Shown here: piece after piece, positions 33,848 through 47,121 of the stretch
How positions within the stretch are numbered: position 1 is the stretch's first letter
How the letters are laid out: the number at the start of each line of letters is the position of its first letter
Assembly (NCBI GenBank): GCA_032622095.1
Contig: CP136061.1
Location: 3,958,005-4,022,004, forward strand
DNA from: Siphonodentalium dalli
Lineage: Eukaryota > Mollusca > Scaphopoda > Gadilida > Siphonodentaliidae
DNA: 64,000 nt
Reading direction: 5' to 3'
Notes under the pieces: generated by a model
Database searches by the model: none
The model's input: only the letters and a program-made list of their open reading frames with translations
Told to the model about the DNA's origin: nothing
Position numbers and translations under genes: made by a program

Positions 33848-34008
33848 CTCAGTCACTGAAGATCGAGAGATCCATTCGTTGACCTTTGAACTTCTGTAGA
33901 CTCTATCACATCCGGGTCCTGTGCAAATTATGGAATCGTTTCTCCAGGCGTCAAGGACATTGATGGCCGTTCCCATACGAACGCCGAACACCAACTCAAA
34001 CGCATGAT
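33848..34008 (-). CDS. Exon 2 of secreted PAN-domain gene (domain start)
   Basis: Minus-strand exon with a TTATAG acceptor (34009-34010) and a GAG|GTAATG donor (intron from 33847). It needs one base from the preceding exon and ends in phase 0, joining exon 3 in frame. The peptide runs HAFELVFGVRMG, INVLDAW, a Cys pair (CTGPGC), VYRSSKVNEW and ends SSVTE. This is the start of the domain finished by exons 3 and 4; FELVFR-x-x...DAW...YRS...NW is the pattern I recall from such lophotrochozoan secreted proteins. The match of phase and of domain order across a 21.6-kb intron is the main evidence. Exon 1 as defined ends in phase 0 and so does not join directly, implying a small exon in between. Confidence 0.72.
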
Positions 34009-34386
34009 CTATAACAAGTATCAGTAGCAGTATCATAACAAGAAATATGTTGTGTTATAAAATAAAATAATGTTGCCTATAAATTAGCGGGTAATTACCG
34101 AAACTTGTATATCATGGCATAACTCTCTTAGAAGCCACAATGAAATATGATTTCGTTATTTCACTATAGCTTTTGTTATTGCACTGTAGCTTTACGCGAG
34201 CGAGAATCAATTCGCCCAGTACATATATACCGGACTCCTACCTGTTATATGAACACATTTGGGTCAACCAGTTGTTTCTTTCCGGGTATTGATCAATTTG
34301 TTGTGCAATTAATACAAAAGTGAAAATGCTGCATACTTTAGCAACTCTGAGCATTAATAAGGTGTATATAATAAACATAATACATA

Positions 34387-34527
34387 GTTTTTGTTTGAAT
34401 ACCTGAAACATCTCATTCATGTCTGGAATGAAATATCGAATTTTCACTCGCGCTCGTGAAAATTCGATATTTCTTTCCAGAAACTCATGAGATATTTAGG
34501 TACTCAAACAAAAATTGTAGGTATTAA
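34387..34527. repeat. 141-bp foldback hairpin
   Basis: ATATCGAATTTTCAC is complemented by GTGAAAATTCGATAT around a short GCGCTC loop. The outer arms (TTTTTGTTTGAATACCT / AGGTACTCAAACAAAAA) also pair, with a few mismatches. Confidence 0.75.
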
Positions 34528-34733
34528 GCTACGCTGAGCATATCATTTATTGTTTTCGTTATCTGCTTCTTGTGACAGTCTGGGCTTGTCGTATTCGCCG
34601 AGACACTGACTCGGGAAGCCTGTAAATACTCAACATCAACGAAGTTCTTTTCTGATACCATATATCTCGTCCCAAAGTAACTGTTCAACATAATTCAGCA
34701 ATGTGGTATAGCAACTAAGCGTTTCGATAACTT

Positions 34734-34889
34734 ACTTTAAACAAACTCGAGAAAGGACTGAAAATTGATTTAGTGTATAATCGTCTCAGTTTAGTAATCA
34801 ACGCACTTCCCACTTTAAACAAACTCTAGAAAGGACTGAAAATTGATTTAGTGTATAATCGTCTCAGTTTAGTAATCAACGCACTTCCC
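34734..34889. repeat. 78-bp tandem duplication
   Basis: 34734-34811 and 34812-34889 differ at one visible position (CTCGAG versus CTCTAG). Confidence 0.9.
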
Positions 34890-34891
34890 AC

Positions 34892-36629
34892 TTATTGACC
34901 TACACCCCCACACAACGACCAGTTATGTAGTATGGATGAACTGTGTGCATTACCTTCTAGAGCAGTATACAGTCTGGCAATTGCCTAACAAATATTATGA
35001 ACATTTATGAAACTAACCACTCTCCACAAAATCACGATATTTTGGAACCCTGCTCTGATACCATGCAGTTGGGATGTACAGAACAACCACATAAACTCCA
35101 TCAAATACTGGCTCGCAAATCAGCCATAACCCATATAGCAATGAGCCATGGGGGCCATTACAAAATCCTACACAAAGAACCATAATATCGCAAATCATTT
35201 ACGTAGATATGTTCAGCTGTCATTATTCAGCTGTCATCTTGTTATGGGTCAGACGCACGTTTTTCCAAAAATTTCCACAACGGATTTTATCACAATTTCT
35301 TTGTGAAATTTGGTACAAGCGATTATTGTGGCACAATAAAATGTTACTGTTTTCGGGTACCAAGAATTTCTGTAAAATAGAATTTTTTTCAAAAGTGCAG
35401 TTCATATATCCATGATATCATAATATAAAGATCATGGGGTGACTTAATTATTCTTGGTTCGTGAAATTTAATTATTATTTTCATTTAGAAAGGCAACTAC
35501 CCATAAATAATTTTCTATATTTGAGAATGTTCATGTCATGCCTGTTGATCATTGAAAAATTGGGATGAGATGGGTTCTGGGTCATGGGTTCACAGCCAAG
35601 TTAAAGTTGACCACCAATCTCTTAACACCGTTGTCTAATTCCAGTTGATTGTCCCCTGCTTGAGTGGAACACACTGCATGTCCACATTTGTTTTCATTGT
35701 GCTGGAATATTTGTGACTGCTTTATTCTTCATTATAATAATAGGGGTAAGGTGATATATTATGCAATAAAAAATCTACTCAACATTATGATGCAAATGAA
35801 GCCTCCTTTCATAGAGCCAAGTCAATAAGCTATTTGGTGATTGGAGTGTTGTGAGAAATTATTAATTACTCTAGTAGTTCTTGTTACCGAAAGGAACCAA
35901 AAAAAGAAATAATCTTTTCAACATCTCAAATATATTAAAATCAATTGTTTTTGTCGTATTTTAATAACTGCTCAGATTCTACATACAATGAAGATGATGA
36001 TATGTGGAATTCAAGATCTTTCGCAAGATAGATCAGAGAAACTCTTTGTTGAAAATCGCTTGCCATTTTTGGCTGGATTTATGTAAAACGTTCGTTCCTA
36101 TTATTGTGTGTGTGCTAAATTGTTTTGTATTGAAGAAGACGCACATGATTTGATAACGAAATATACTTAATCGCGGTTCACGATTAGATAGTGATTGATA
36201 TTAAATCATAATAACACGTTGTACGCGAGGTTGGGATTGAGGCTGGGATTATTGCCGAAAGAACGGAGATGTTTAAAGAAGTGTTTTTAAAGAGAGTTCT
36301 CCTAATTATAACCTCAACACACCCACCAACTGAGAGAGTGCGTAGGCGAGAAGCACCAGGGATGGTCGAAAGGATCGAGTGATCTTCTCATTCACCCCAA
36401 CCCCACCAACCCAATAGGAGATTTTGACTTATATTTGACGAAAATTGGTAAATGGTGGTGTTGTAAATTATCTCAGTTATTTCCTCAAAGTATGTTCAAT
36501 AGAGTTATCATCCTTCCAATTAACTCAGGATACTTATTTCGAAATGGAATCCTAACCTCCCTCGCATGTCACCTGTTACACTGTGTTTGAATATCAATCG
36601 CTATCAAATCGTGAACTAATCGTCTATTG
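34892..36629. other. Intron sequence; nothing recognised
   Basis: Overlapping short frames on both strands near 35000-35415 have no domain or splice support. Confidence 0.45.
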
Positions 36630-37620
36630 TTTATATTTGCGAATGTCTGTTGTCCGTGTTCTATATGACTTAACTGGGAACCATAGGGATTTAACAGGTG
36701 TAAATTGTTACGAGGAAGATAATGATGGAGGTTATAATTTTCTAAAGTAACGCTGTTGTGTCAGGAACAGAAAAGTGGAGGGGCAACACAATCGATTTTT
36801 TTTTGTCGCCGATTTCCATCAAACTTATACATAATCATATCCATGATATGAGGATTACAATGGTGTGGTTTTAAGATGCCAACAGTGGCGCCGCTCGAGT
36901 CAGGGTTGTGTGAGTGGAAGGGACCCAAATTGATTTTTTGCGCCGATTTCCATCAAATTGATACATAATCTTCTCCACAATATAATCGTGCGTTTTAGAA
37001 GACTGATTGTGCAGTTTAAAGATGACACGAGTGCCACTGTTTCCGATTTCCACCAAATTGATTCATATTCTTCTCCCAGATACGATATATCTAATGTTGT
37101 CGCTGATTTCCATGAAACATGTAGTTATATTTATGACTCAAATTTGTATCCGTCGGACATAGGGATGGGATGGATGGAGGAGCACTTAAATTGATAAAAC
37201 TCTTGATCCCGACTTCTCTCCGAAATTGTATAAAGACGTAAGAAACATATAAGAAACCGATTGGTGTAGTTTACATTTTCCGACGTGGCAACATTCGAGC
37301 CAGGCTTGTGGATCAGGGGGGGGTTGCACAATGTTGATAAATATCCGTTTTTACTGTTGGCGTCTTGGCGGTACGTTGAATCAATGGTGTGGTTTAAAGT
37401 TCCCAAAAACGTGGTGCAATCCAAGTTAGAAATAGAGGTCGGGTAAGGGGCACCAACACTGCTCAAAATTGTCGCCGACTTCACTAAACTTTGCTATATA
37501 TGGTCATCTCCATGATGCCACATATTTATATAATGACATAGTTTAAACTATATAAGTGACGCCATCCGTGTCAAGGTTGTGAGTTTGGTCGGGGCACAAT
37601 AAATGTTATGGATATATACG
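36630..37620 (+). repeat. Third large copy of the GCGAATGTCTG leader/~140-bp family
   Basis: Leader GCGAATGTCTGTTGTCCGTG then about seven degenerate monomers with GCCGATTTCCATCAAA and GTGTGGTTT words. Confidence 0.72.
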
Positions 37621-37700
37621 GGATAATCATCAGCGTTGATAAATTTATTCAGCCAAGTTATTATCTACATTTGTTAACCAAATAGAACTCATATATAGAG

Positions 37701-37843
37701 GATCTCAAACGAGTTACTATTTTATACGGAATTTATCAACCGAGTTCACTAAATTCGATTTGAGCCGAGGTTTACCGAGGCTCAAATAGAATTTAGTGGA
37801 CGAGGTTGATAAATTACGTATAAAATAGAACGAGTTTGAGATG
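37701..37843. repeat. 143-bp foldback hairpin
   Basis: GATCTCAAACGAGTTACTAT pairs with the region ending CGAGTTTGAGATGC. The inner arms ATTTGAGCC / GGCTCAAAT flank a GAGGTTTACCGAG loop. Resembles the hairpin at 53770 in design. Confidence 0.7.
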
Positions 37844-38028
37844 CTTTTTATCACATGATCATATAATCGCTAAAATTTTATCGAAAACAACAATTAACTG
37901 CAGCCAGCGATCATTGTCCCAAAGAGCAGCGTGACGTCATTGCATGCGACGATATTACACGTGTCTATTACGCTCGAATATTACATCGGAAAATAGTGCT
38001 AATCATGTGATAAAACAAAGTTTGGTTG

Positions 38029-38669
38029 CTATTTAACCCGCCGGGATACGCCGGACAAGCCTGGTATATAGTATAATTATGTCATCCTATTTAACCCGCC
38101 GGGATACGCCGGACAAGTCTGATATATATTATAAATATGTCATCCTATTTAACCCGCTGGGATACGCCGGACAAGCCTGGTATATAGTATAATTATGTCA
38201 TCCTATTTAACCCGCTGGGATACGCCGGACAAGCCTGATATATAGGATAATTATGTCATCCCATTTAACCCGCTGGGATACGCCGGACAAGCCTGATATA
38301 TAGGATAATTATGTCATCCTATTTAACCCGCTGGGATACGCCGGACAAGTCTGATATATAGTATAATTAAGTTTGGTTCCTATTTAACCCACTGGGATAC
38401 GCCGGACAAGCCTGATATATAGTATAATTAAGTTTGGTTCATATTTAACCCGCTGGGATACGCCGGACAAGCCTGATATATATTAAGTTTGGTTCCTATT
38501 TAACCCGCTGCATGGTATACGCCGGACAAGCCTGGTATATAGTATACTTATGTCATCCTATTTAACCCACCGGGATATGCCGGACAAGCCTGGTATATAG
38601 TATAATTATGTCATCCTATTTAACCCGCCGGGATATGCCGGACAAGTCTATAGTATAATTATGTCATCA
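38029..38669. repeat. 58-bp tandem repeat, 11 copies
   Basis: Unit carries ATTTAACCCGCCGGGATACG and CCGGACAAGCCTGG then TATAGTATAATTATGTCATC. A few units replace ATGTCATC with AAGTTTGG. Confidence 0.92.
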
Positions 38670-39260
38670 GGCACGCATACACCACGAAAATGACGTCAAG
38701 TATAAACAAGGCGCAGACTTTTATTGCTGGTATCAGACCCCGACCAAACAGCATCTACTTTGAAATACGCACATAGCTTTTAACAGCAAGCCAGAGTCAT
38801 AAACAGTAACTGTCAACAGTTGACGCCGTGAGTGCTTTCAAAAAGAACCACTTGCTGTGATCAATTGTATCGATTTACACATAAACTGTGACCGCGCAAA
38901 CACTTTCTGAGTACCGTGTCGACATTTTCGAGCGAGTGATACGTGTCTTAATCCACAACAAGGCATTGGACGCTGTCGGTACTTCCTGTTCACGATAACT
39001 TTTTGTTGGTCAGCGATTTTTTTAGATCATTTAAATGCCTTCCTAAAAATGCTCATGTTTGTGTAATAAAATGTCATCTCTCTGTGTTTGAGTCAGGTGG
39101 GCTCCAATTTAATATTCCGGTGGATCCCATGAATCAACTATATATCTACGTCCGCTATGGCAAACTTATATATAGACATCTCCATGATATGCATGGGCAA
39201 ATTAGGGTGTGGTTTAAAGACACATAAGTCCATATGTCAGGGATGGGAAGGTATGCAAAC
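38670..39260. other. No gene; fragment of the ~140-bp repeat family at 39140-39310
   Basis: Only the repeat words CTCCATGATATG and GTGTGGTTTAAAGA near 39180-39220 are recognised. Confidence 0.45.
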
Positions 39261-41863
39261 TTATAGAAATAAATGTTTTGGTCGTCGAATTCCACCAAAC
39301 TGATATATATATAGATTTGATTGTTCGTCATTGATCCTGGAATAATTATTTAAGGAATTAACATTGTTGTGTCCGGAAATCTGCACAATCTGTGTTGGTG
39401 GAATTCCTTCATCATTCAGGGTCTGTACTAAGTGTTTCCTGACGCTGTATGGAGTTGGTCGCTTGTCACTTACAATATCTGCATCTGCCAACATATTCTT
39501 CATGATCCCGTATAAAGAGTTAATACCAAGGGCGTTCCTTTTGTACCAATCACCCCGCATCCATTCTTGGTGATTCACAGCGAGGAAGAAGGGGCTGTCA
39601 GCTTGGCACATGTCGATCTGTCGTTTAGCCGCATATAGTTCGTAGAGAGAAACAGGATCACGGGTTGAATCATCCAGGGAATAGGCTCGTTGTATGGTTT
39701 GGCTAATCTCTCGTGGATTACTGACAGTCCTCGTTTTTGTGTTACGCTCTTGGCTGTAAACAAGGTATTTATGACCAGTCTCGTCAACTTTTAGCTCAAT
39801 ATCTCCCCATCGTAATGCATGAGTCTCGGTTCCTGTTCTCATTCCGAAATATAAGGCGCACACCACTGGGGAGGATCTATTCCTCGAAATGTGGTGCTCT
39901 CCCGAGCAATATTTACGTGCTTAGCGAGCAACTATTCCGGTGTTCTGTCACATTTTGCTCATTGTGCGACAGAGATGACATGCGTGGGTAATAAACACGC
40001 ATGTTAGTAATGTTTTAAACGCAAATATTGGACGAATGTATACGGGATGGACGTGGCAAAGAAGGTGAGTAATATATGTTGTAATATTATGCTACTATAT
40101 TAGCATTCTGCCCAGTAATATAAATAAATTACTCGATATTTTGCGTTTTTTTGGAAATTCGTCACTTCAACGGCGTATTACCGACTTAATACTGAATACT
40201 GTGTATTGTAACTTTGAATGCCTGTTCCTCAATACATTCCTGAAGTCAATGCAACATGAAAATATCATTAATAACATACCAAATCGAAGAAAACGACCAT
40301 AAAATAGGTCTACATGTGTATTCCGGTGGTTTACTGAGTCTTTGTGTGTTGAATAATCGTTATTCCGGTGCTGAAATCCTACTAAAACGACCTCGTATAA
40401 AGCCACATTGGTGATTATTTGTTCAGAAATGATAATACACGCCATGCCGGGATACAAATGAAGTAGCTCACCCGTTCTGTAGTTAATATAAAGTCAATTA
40501 TTTTGACAATGCGCTTATGCTCACAAAATAGTCAACTTAATAAACTATATATAATATATTACATACTATTTGTGAACACTTGTGCAACAGTTTCTGTTGG
40601 GGATATAACAAGGATAATGACCTATTAATTGCCATAAACCAACCAACTATGTCACATTCCGATTGGCCACAATTACAGTTACACAATAAAAATACGTTCG
40701 ACAATCATTTACTGAACAAGAATTGAGCGTTTGTTATCAGTTATATCCAATAGAACACATGGAAATAATTATAGATTACATAGTTCATTCATATACTCGC
40801 CATTGCGTTTGCTACCCCTGAAATACGTGATTAAACGAACAAAGTATGCCTTTATGGACGTATATGCAACGCAAAATAACATATTAAGTTTATTACCTCC
40901 TAACCAACGCAAAATATTTAGTATTTATTCGCTTTTTTGCTTGTTATAGCACAATACATGATCCTGAGGAGAGCACTTGACTATTGGGAGAGCACTGAGC
41001 ACTCTGTAAAGTATCGGAATATAATTATAAAATGTCGATTTACGGGCATTCCTATGGGATTTCTTACATTTTCTCGCATATCAATGTGAACATCAATATA
41101 AATAATCCATTGGTTAAAAGATACCTGCGATATACTTACATAATCTGTAATTTTTCTTCACTTTTGTGCGGCGAAAATAAAAAATCCCCAGTAAAGCACC
41201 GGAATGTCACGATAAAAATTGCTCAAAAAATTGGTAGAGCACCACATTTTAAGGAATAGATCCTCCCCAGTGGCGCACACCAGCCACATAGAATTATGAA
41301 GTGACTTTGGATATGTAGGTTCCAGAACTCCTTTCTCGTACATGATGTCCATATCCATGTTAGAAATTGGATCCGCCGCCATTGGCTTGTTGTCTTTACC
41401 TTGTGATTTTAAGTGTTTTTGTTTGTTCTTTGATGTTATTTTTAGCTTCGAAATAGATATATATCAAATGAGGATAGAAATGCTCGTAAACTCACAGGTT
41501 CATATTCTGATCCATCCTGTTTTCTGACGGAATGACAAAATTGCACCAGTATTCACACAGCTCCTACGGCGGGATAAATTCCAGTTTCCTTGTTTCGCCG
41601 CTACTTTTGAGAAATGTCAGCAGCAAATTCACATCATAGGCCGTTTAACGAGCAGTGTTGACATTTTGTTGTGTCTCGATGAACGCCTGGACATAACCGG
41701 GCAAATCCTCGACGAATCGGGAAACGACGGCTGACACGATCGAAGTAGCGGGTTCCGTGGGTGCTTCATGTGTTGTGTTGCCAGCAGTATGACCAAGGGA
41801 AATGTGTTCCAGTTCATCGTCTGACAAAGTATCCATCCATAAATCTTGCATTGCCATTTTCAT
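39261..41863 (-). pseudogene. Crypton-like (DUF3504-type) tyrosine recombinase, broken
   Basis: The C-terminal catalytic half is intact at 39261-39866. Numbered from the ATG at 39866 it has the first catalytic Arg (R10 in FGMRTGTE...LRWGDI), Y140-S-V-R143 where most relatives have H-x-x-R, H166 (ISGHNNV) and the Tyr nucleophile Y175 (SLNNYS). The N-terminal part continues on the same strand beyond an insertion (39864-41272): residues leading up to HNSMWLVCA at 41281-41382, and a further N-terminal segment at 41645-41863 ending VNTAR. Between these the frame carries a TAA (41645-41647), a TAG (41564-41566) and at least one frameshift. It is therefore dead from point damage as well as from the insertion. 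Cryptons move by tyrosine recombinases; the host gene families derived from them look alike, so an element origin is probable, not certain. Confidence 0.75.
39864..41272. mobile_element. 1.4-kb hAT-like non-autonomous element with 8-bp TSD
   Basis: Ends are inverted repeats of about 37 bp (CACTGGGGAGGATCTATTCC at both termini, then ATGTGGTGCTCT with a two-base difference). They are flanked by identical 8-bp direct repeats GCGCACAC at 39856-39863 and 41273-41280. ATTCCGGTG words recur near both ends, like subterminal hAT repeats. Removing the element and one repeat restores the local reading frame of the recombinase, which proves insertion. No transposase frame inside. hAT is inferred from the 8-bp duplication; P-type elements share that length. 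Confidence 0.82.
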
Positions 41864-41989
41864 TCCGGCAGACTACCAAAAACAAACGGAAGTAAACCTT
41901 GGCATCGACCTTGGCATTCCCAGATGGGCAACAACTCTAAACGCGAAGTGAGAGTAAATTCCGATTATTTCGGCTTTGTAGTCCGGTTC

Positions 41990-42600
41990 ATTCAGGCGCA
42001 ATAATACCAGTGAGATATCGATATCTCACTAGTTGGATATCGCTTATATCTCACTGCTAACACCTTATAAATAATGGGCAAGTATATAATAAATAGATAA
42101 ATAGTCATATCCGTGATAAATGTGTGGTTTAAAGATACTCGACTGGCATCGTCAATGTTACATATATACCCGGGCTACACTGGGCAACCCTGCTATTGTG
42201 TTATATATATTACCATCTGTTCCTTTCGGCAAGCATGTCGTACCACCCGTTTTTGTCCCGCTTCTGGCAAAGATGGCACCTCTATCGCACTTGTTCTGGC
42301 TTCTTAGATCTTCATCCTAATAAAAACACGACGTACATGTACATGTGTATATACCATAATTGCATATGGGTTTTATTTTGCGTGTATAACACCTATTTTG
42401 TAAAATTCTGCTTTACACTCAATACTGCGGGTATAGAACTGGGGGAAAACTATTAAGTTCGGGGTATATATTTCGACTGCATGTCGAAACACTTCTGTAG
42501 GGTAATCAGATAGAACTTGAGAATAATCTTGCTCAAAGTAGTTATTTGTTACGAATATTAATTAAATTAAATGACTCCAGATGACGAAATAATTTGTGTT
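41990..42600. other. No gene; repeat fragments
   Basis: A short palindrome GAGATATCGATATCTC sits near 42011. Words of the ~140-bp family (42105-42140) and of the copy A/B element (CTGGGCAACCCTGCTA near 42180) follow. The three overlapping plus frames at 42113-42456 are not convincing. Confidence 0.5.
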
Positions 42601-42604
42601 AGAT

Positions 42605-42780
42605 TGCCGCCGATAGTTGCGTACCGAAACGAGATGTAAATATTTACAATTTGGCGTAGTTCAGGCGATATTTTCTATGGAGTGGTATGGTCGATTTCTA
42701 CATTCCCCAGGTTGGCATAGCGCCTGAGTACAAACTTATCGATTTCACGCACCCGAACAAGTCCATAATATGTCTTTAAT
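42605..42780 (-). repeat. Dispersed repeat, inverted partner of 10805-11030
   Basis: Diverged complement of 10805-11030, including CACCCGAACAAGTCCATAAT. Confidence 0.6.
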
Positions 42781-45700
42781 CGGTAATATTTTATCGAATG
42801 AGTTGCAGAAGTTGTGTTCTGTATTTATTTTACACCATCGTGTACGATATGTTCAATCCATGACTGCCACCTTCATTGATACTATAGCTGCCTGTATTGT
42901 GCGTTAAGTGCGTGAAGAATAACAAGTAATGATCGGGGCATAGCCCGAAGCGGACCGTTGCTACGTCATCTTACTTGGCGACAACGTCAACAATATAAGA
43001 GTAATGCAGCTATGCAATTTTGATGTGGCAGTGAACACATTATTTTTTTAATTGTTGTGATTATTAAACAGAGATAGAAAACTTCGTTTATGTATGGGTT
43101 TGTTATAGAAGTTTGAAGATGGTTATTATATAGGGCAGATTTTGATTGGTTCAAACCACGTGAGTGTAGCAGGTAGCAGGGTCAAGAAAGTTCCAGGAAA
43201 GCTAGTATGGTACGTGGGTAAACGGAGGGGTGGCAACGCCGACGTTATACTTTATCAGAACTGGAGTTGCTTCTCTATTAAACTCAATAATGTAGATGTC
43301 ACAACATAGTTATGTTCAAGGGCGAACAGAGGGTTGGTGAATGACAACAGAGAACAACCATCATGATGTTTGAACAAAGTAATCCGATATTAACAAATGT
43401 AGAACAATTTTACTTGTTATTGTGAGTTGCGACAGCTAAGTGTGCATCCGTGGTCCTTGTAAATGTGTTCGAGCCACACTCGAAAACACCCATCGATCTC
43501 TTAATGCACTAATTGTTTACGATTGCCACTTGAGTAAATTGCAACGCATTCTTCCTAACAGAATAATGGTATGATAATTGGTATTTCACAATACAAAATT
43601 ACTAAATGCATAACACTAAGAGCATTGTTAAATATCGATGACCCCCGGATCACCGTTAACACAAAATCGCGATGAATCATAATGATCCGCACCATCAAGA
43701 GTTGGGGAGCCCCGACCGAGCTTAAGTCAACCGGCCGGCATTGCACCCTCTTCCGAGCGTTGAGTCCGTAGTATAAGCCCTGGATACAACAGACTAAGGC
43801 AACGGAGTACATACAAGCACTAACTATGACACTAGTTTACAAGAAGTCACTACATAAAACGTTATCAACAAAGTTAAATACGCACAACTCCAATTGTAAA
43901 CAAGGTAAGTCTTCACAGCCGGTCCTGTTTTGGAATGGGGGGGGGGGCTTCGCTCCTTGCTACGGTTGCATGCACCCCTTACACAACATGCAAACATCTA
44001 CTTACTATAAAACACTCACAACCCAAACCCAATACACGCTCTTCGGCGGCATTATAGCATACAAACGTGGGTTGTAGGAAAGGGCTTTACAGCTCTTTCA
44101 AATCTTCCCTGGGGATCATCCCAAACTCCAAACTCCTAATTATCCACAGTGGGCCTTTTTTTGTAATCTGATACAGCCTTCAATAAGTTCTGTTTTCCAG
44201 AACAGAATATATGTGAACTCTGGGCTGTAAACGTTAGTTTCAATATAATTTGGATATTTCTGGAATTTTAAACCTGTCTTTAATTTTTTTGCACCTCTCT
44301 TTCTTTCTGACATAACGTTGCACAAATGTATTCAAATGTTTTATAGAAATACTGACGTTGATGAAGCAATTACTTCCGGGAAGAGATAAATCACCTTTTT
44401 ACTTAGTTATTTTTACATTTTCATATAAACTTGTTAATCGTTATATTTTGTGTTACGTGTCGGAGCAGGGCAAGCCTAGGTGGCCAGCACTTGTGCCCTA
44501 ATCCATATTGTCTTATATTGGCGATAAAAATATACTTAACTAAACATTAGTAGGTTCACCCGGTGTTCAGTGTTTTATTTATCGCACATTATTTACATAC
44601 TGATATTGTATACAAGGTATTGCATATATTTTATGCATGTTACACAATAAGGGTACGTTCATACGCTGGTAAAATTGCATTGCAAACTGCAAAAATGCCA
44701 TGCCCGATGGTCATTTTGTTAGCTGGCATTTTTGCAGGCTGCCGACTAGCTCGTGCTCCTTCGTGGCTGGCTGACAACAATCAACGACGATTTAGGATAG
44801 CGGCGTCTACCCCTTTGCCGGTGCCCACAAAACGAGGCCACTGAAAATAATCACAAGTATCCGTGTTGTCCTTTATTAGAATTGTGTATCGAGGAGAGGC
44901 ATTGGTAGAACAGTTTGTTCTCAGCTATTCATATACATGTATTCACAAGGAATCTCATGACGCGGTATAAAGAGTTCCGAAAGTGGTACTTTTCAGAAAT
45001 GTTGGAGACAGAGGAAGGGGGCTGGCAAAATTGACACAAACAGTGTCGCCAACTTCACCATATATGATTTATGGAGGCACGGACTCAGTATGGGTATTCG
45101 TTGTTTCAAATGTGCTTAATTCAATGAACTTGAAAAATTTCTCATTTATTGTCGACATTGCCACGTATCGGTCGGAATGGCACATTGAGATGTCCAGATA
45201 GCACAATCAGTTAATATATATATATGAACATTTTGAAGTATTTTCATAAACCTATTTCAATCAAGGCAATATTTACCACCAGGGACGTGTGTCAGGGGTG
45301 GTTCCCCAAAGTACAACAGTTGGACATTTCATGCATGACACAACATTAGTTGGAAATTTCCGAGTAAATGGTGTGAATTTTATGCTGCATGATAATTTGA
45401 TATATACCAGACAGTAATAAGTGTCATATTTGTTGTTTTTATACCAAATTTTTGTACTGAAATGTAGCTATCAGCTGAGAGTTATCAACCATATAGGTGG
45501 TGTTACGATGGAAATTTCCAATAGTTGGAAACTTTGATAATACAGATTCAGATTAAATATTGTATGTATGTTACAAGGGTGACTTTACATGCATCCAGTG
45601 GTAATTATTTTGGAGTAAATTGCCAATCAAGGATGTTAGGTTAGGACTTTCCACCGACAGTTTGACAGCTTGTCGTGCCAGTTATAAAACACCAATACAA

Positions 45701-46336
45701 GGCGGGTACCAATGGGATTTCTCGAAAGTCGTCGGGTTTCTTCGTTGAGCTAAGTGTGCGGGCGCGGTCATTATAAAACACATTCCAACAAACCAATGGT
45801 TGCTACGGTGCTGCTGATATTATCAACACAATCATGCTGAAAGGTGTACAAATCAATAACTCTCCCGTCATCGCAAGTTGTGGAAATTCTTGATATGTAA
45901 TATCTTATCAACATTTTTAACATGGACCTGGCTATAGAGGACTCTGTGGGTGATGTCCTTTACCACATTATGTATTTCCAACTGCACCCAGACCCAAATG
46001 TCCTAGTTCGGGAAATTCAATTTACAGACGGCAAATATTCAAACTTGTTACCTTCTGTGGTTGGAAATATTCATTTCAGTTCACAAATTTGGCCGAAAGT
46101 AGGAAAATATTCAACTTTTGGTATAAAGACAACAATGAAATGTTCACACTAAACAATGGTTGGGAAAACAAACTATCACAGAAATTTCATTTTTTTTATC
46201 TTTAAATATTTATCCAACGTTATTGACCAACGGTGTGTGACACATACCCCCTATTCGGCCTCCACCCATCACCCCACCCAGCAGACACGACCTTCATTTT
46301 AAAACTGTTGTGCGCCTGGGATCGAAAAATTATATG
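42781..46336. other. Intron sequence; no gene recognised
   Basis: Scattered open frames up to 93 aa (e.g. 44563-44844, 45922-46152) show no domain, signal or splice borders. A G-run lies near 43938. Weak words of the ~140-bp repeat family occur near 44970-45060. Confidence 0.45.
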
Positions 46337-47121
46337 AATACTGAAACCAATGCTGCATCTACTATTTATAGATCAGCTGCTGAAGCGACGAGGAAGTGCA
46401 TTGCGCTGTTCTAATAATGGTAGATCAGTTCTGTGTCAATATTCGAACCAACGTTCAGACTGATAAGCAGCGCAACTCTCGGTGAAAGGATTCCTTTCTG
46501 TATGAACCATACCACGTGCTCTTTAAAAACCAGGTCATTCTTATAGGATTACATAGAGAAAAATACTTAATCTGGTGATTATATATTGTATAATATCTAA
46601 TCCCAACCACAGGAGACACACGTGCGGGATCACTACATTAAATCAAGATTGGTCTTGATATTATCGATGACTAATATTGACTAAATAATGGAGAAATTTT
46701 GAGAAGTGTTTTTAAAGATTTTAAATAAGAGAGATAATGCTACGAATACAGATACCAATGTTTCATCTATAGATCCGCTGCTGAAGCGACGAGGAAGTGC
46801 ATTGTGCTGTTCTGTGTCAATATTCGAACCCACGTTGTGACTGACACGCAGCGCAACTCTCGGTGATATGGCTTCCTATTTATATGAACCATACCACTTG
46901 CTCTTTAAAAACCAGGCCCTTCTTGTAGGATTACATAGAGAATAAATACTTAATCTGCTTATTAGATATTGTTTAATATCTAATCCCAACCACAGGGGAC
47001 ACACGTGCATGATCACTACATTAAATCAAGATTGATATTAGGGTTAATCAATGACTAATATTTACTAAATAACAGAAATTTTGAGAAGTGTTTTTAAAGA
47101 TTTTAAATAAGTGAGATAATT
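46337..47121 (+). repeat. ~390-bp tandem duplication
   Basis: 46337-46738 and 46743-47121 are diverged copies sharing GCTGAAGCGACGAGGAAGTG, GCAGCGCAACTCTCGGTGA and ATATCTAATCCCAACCACAG in order. The second copy has small deletions. Confidence 0.85.
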
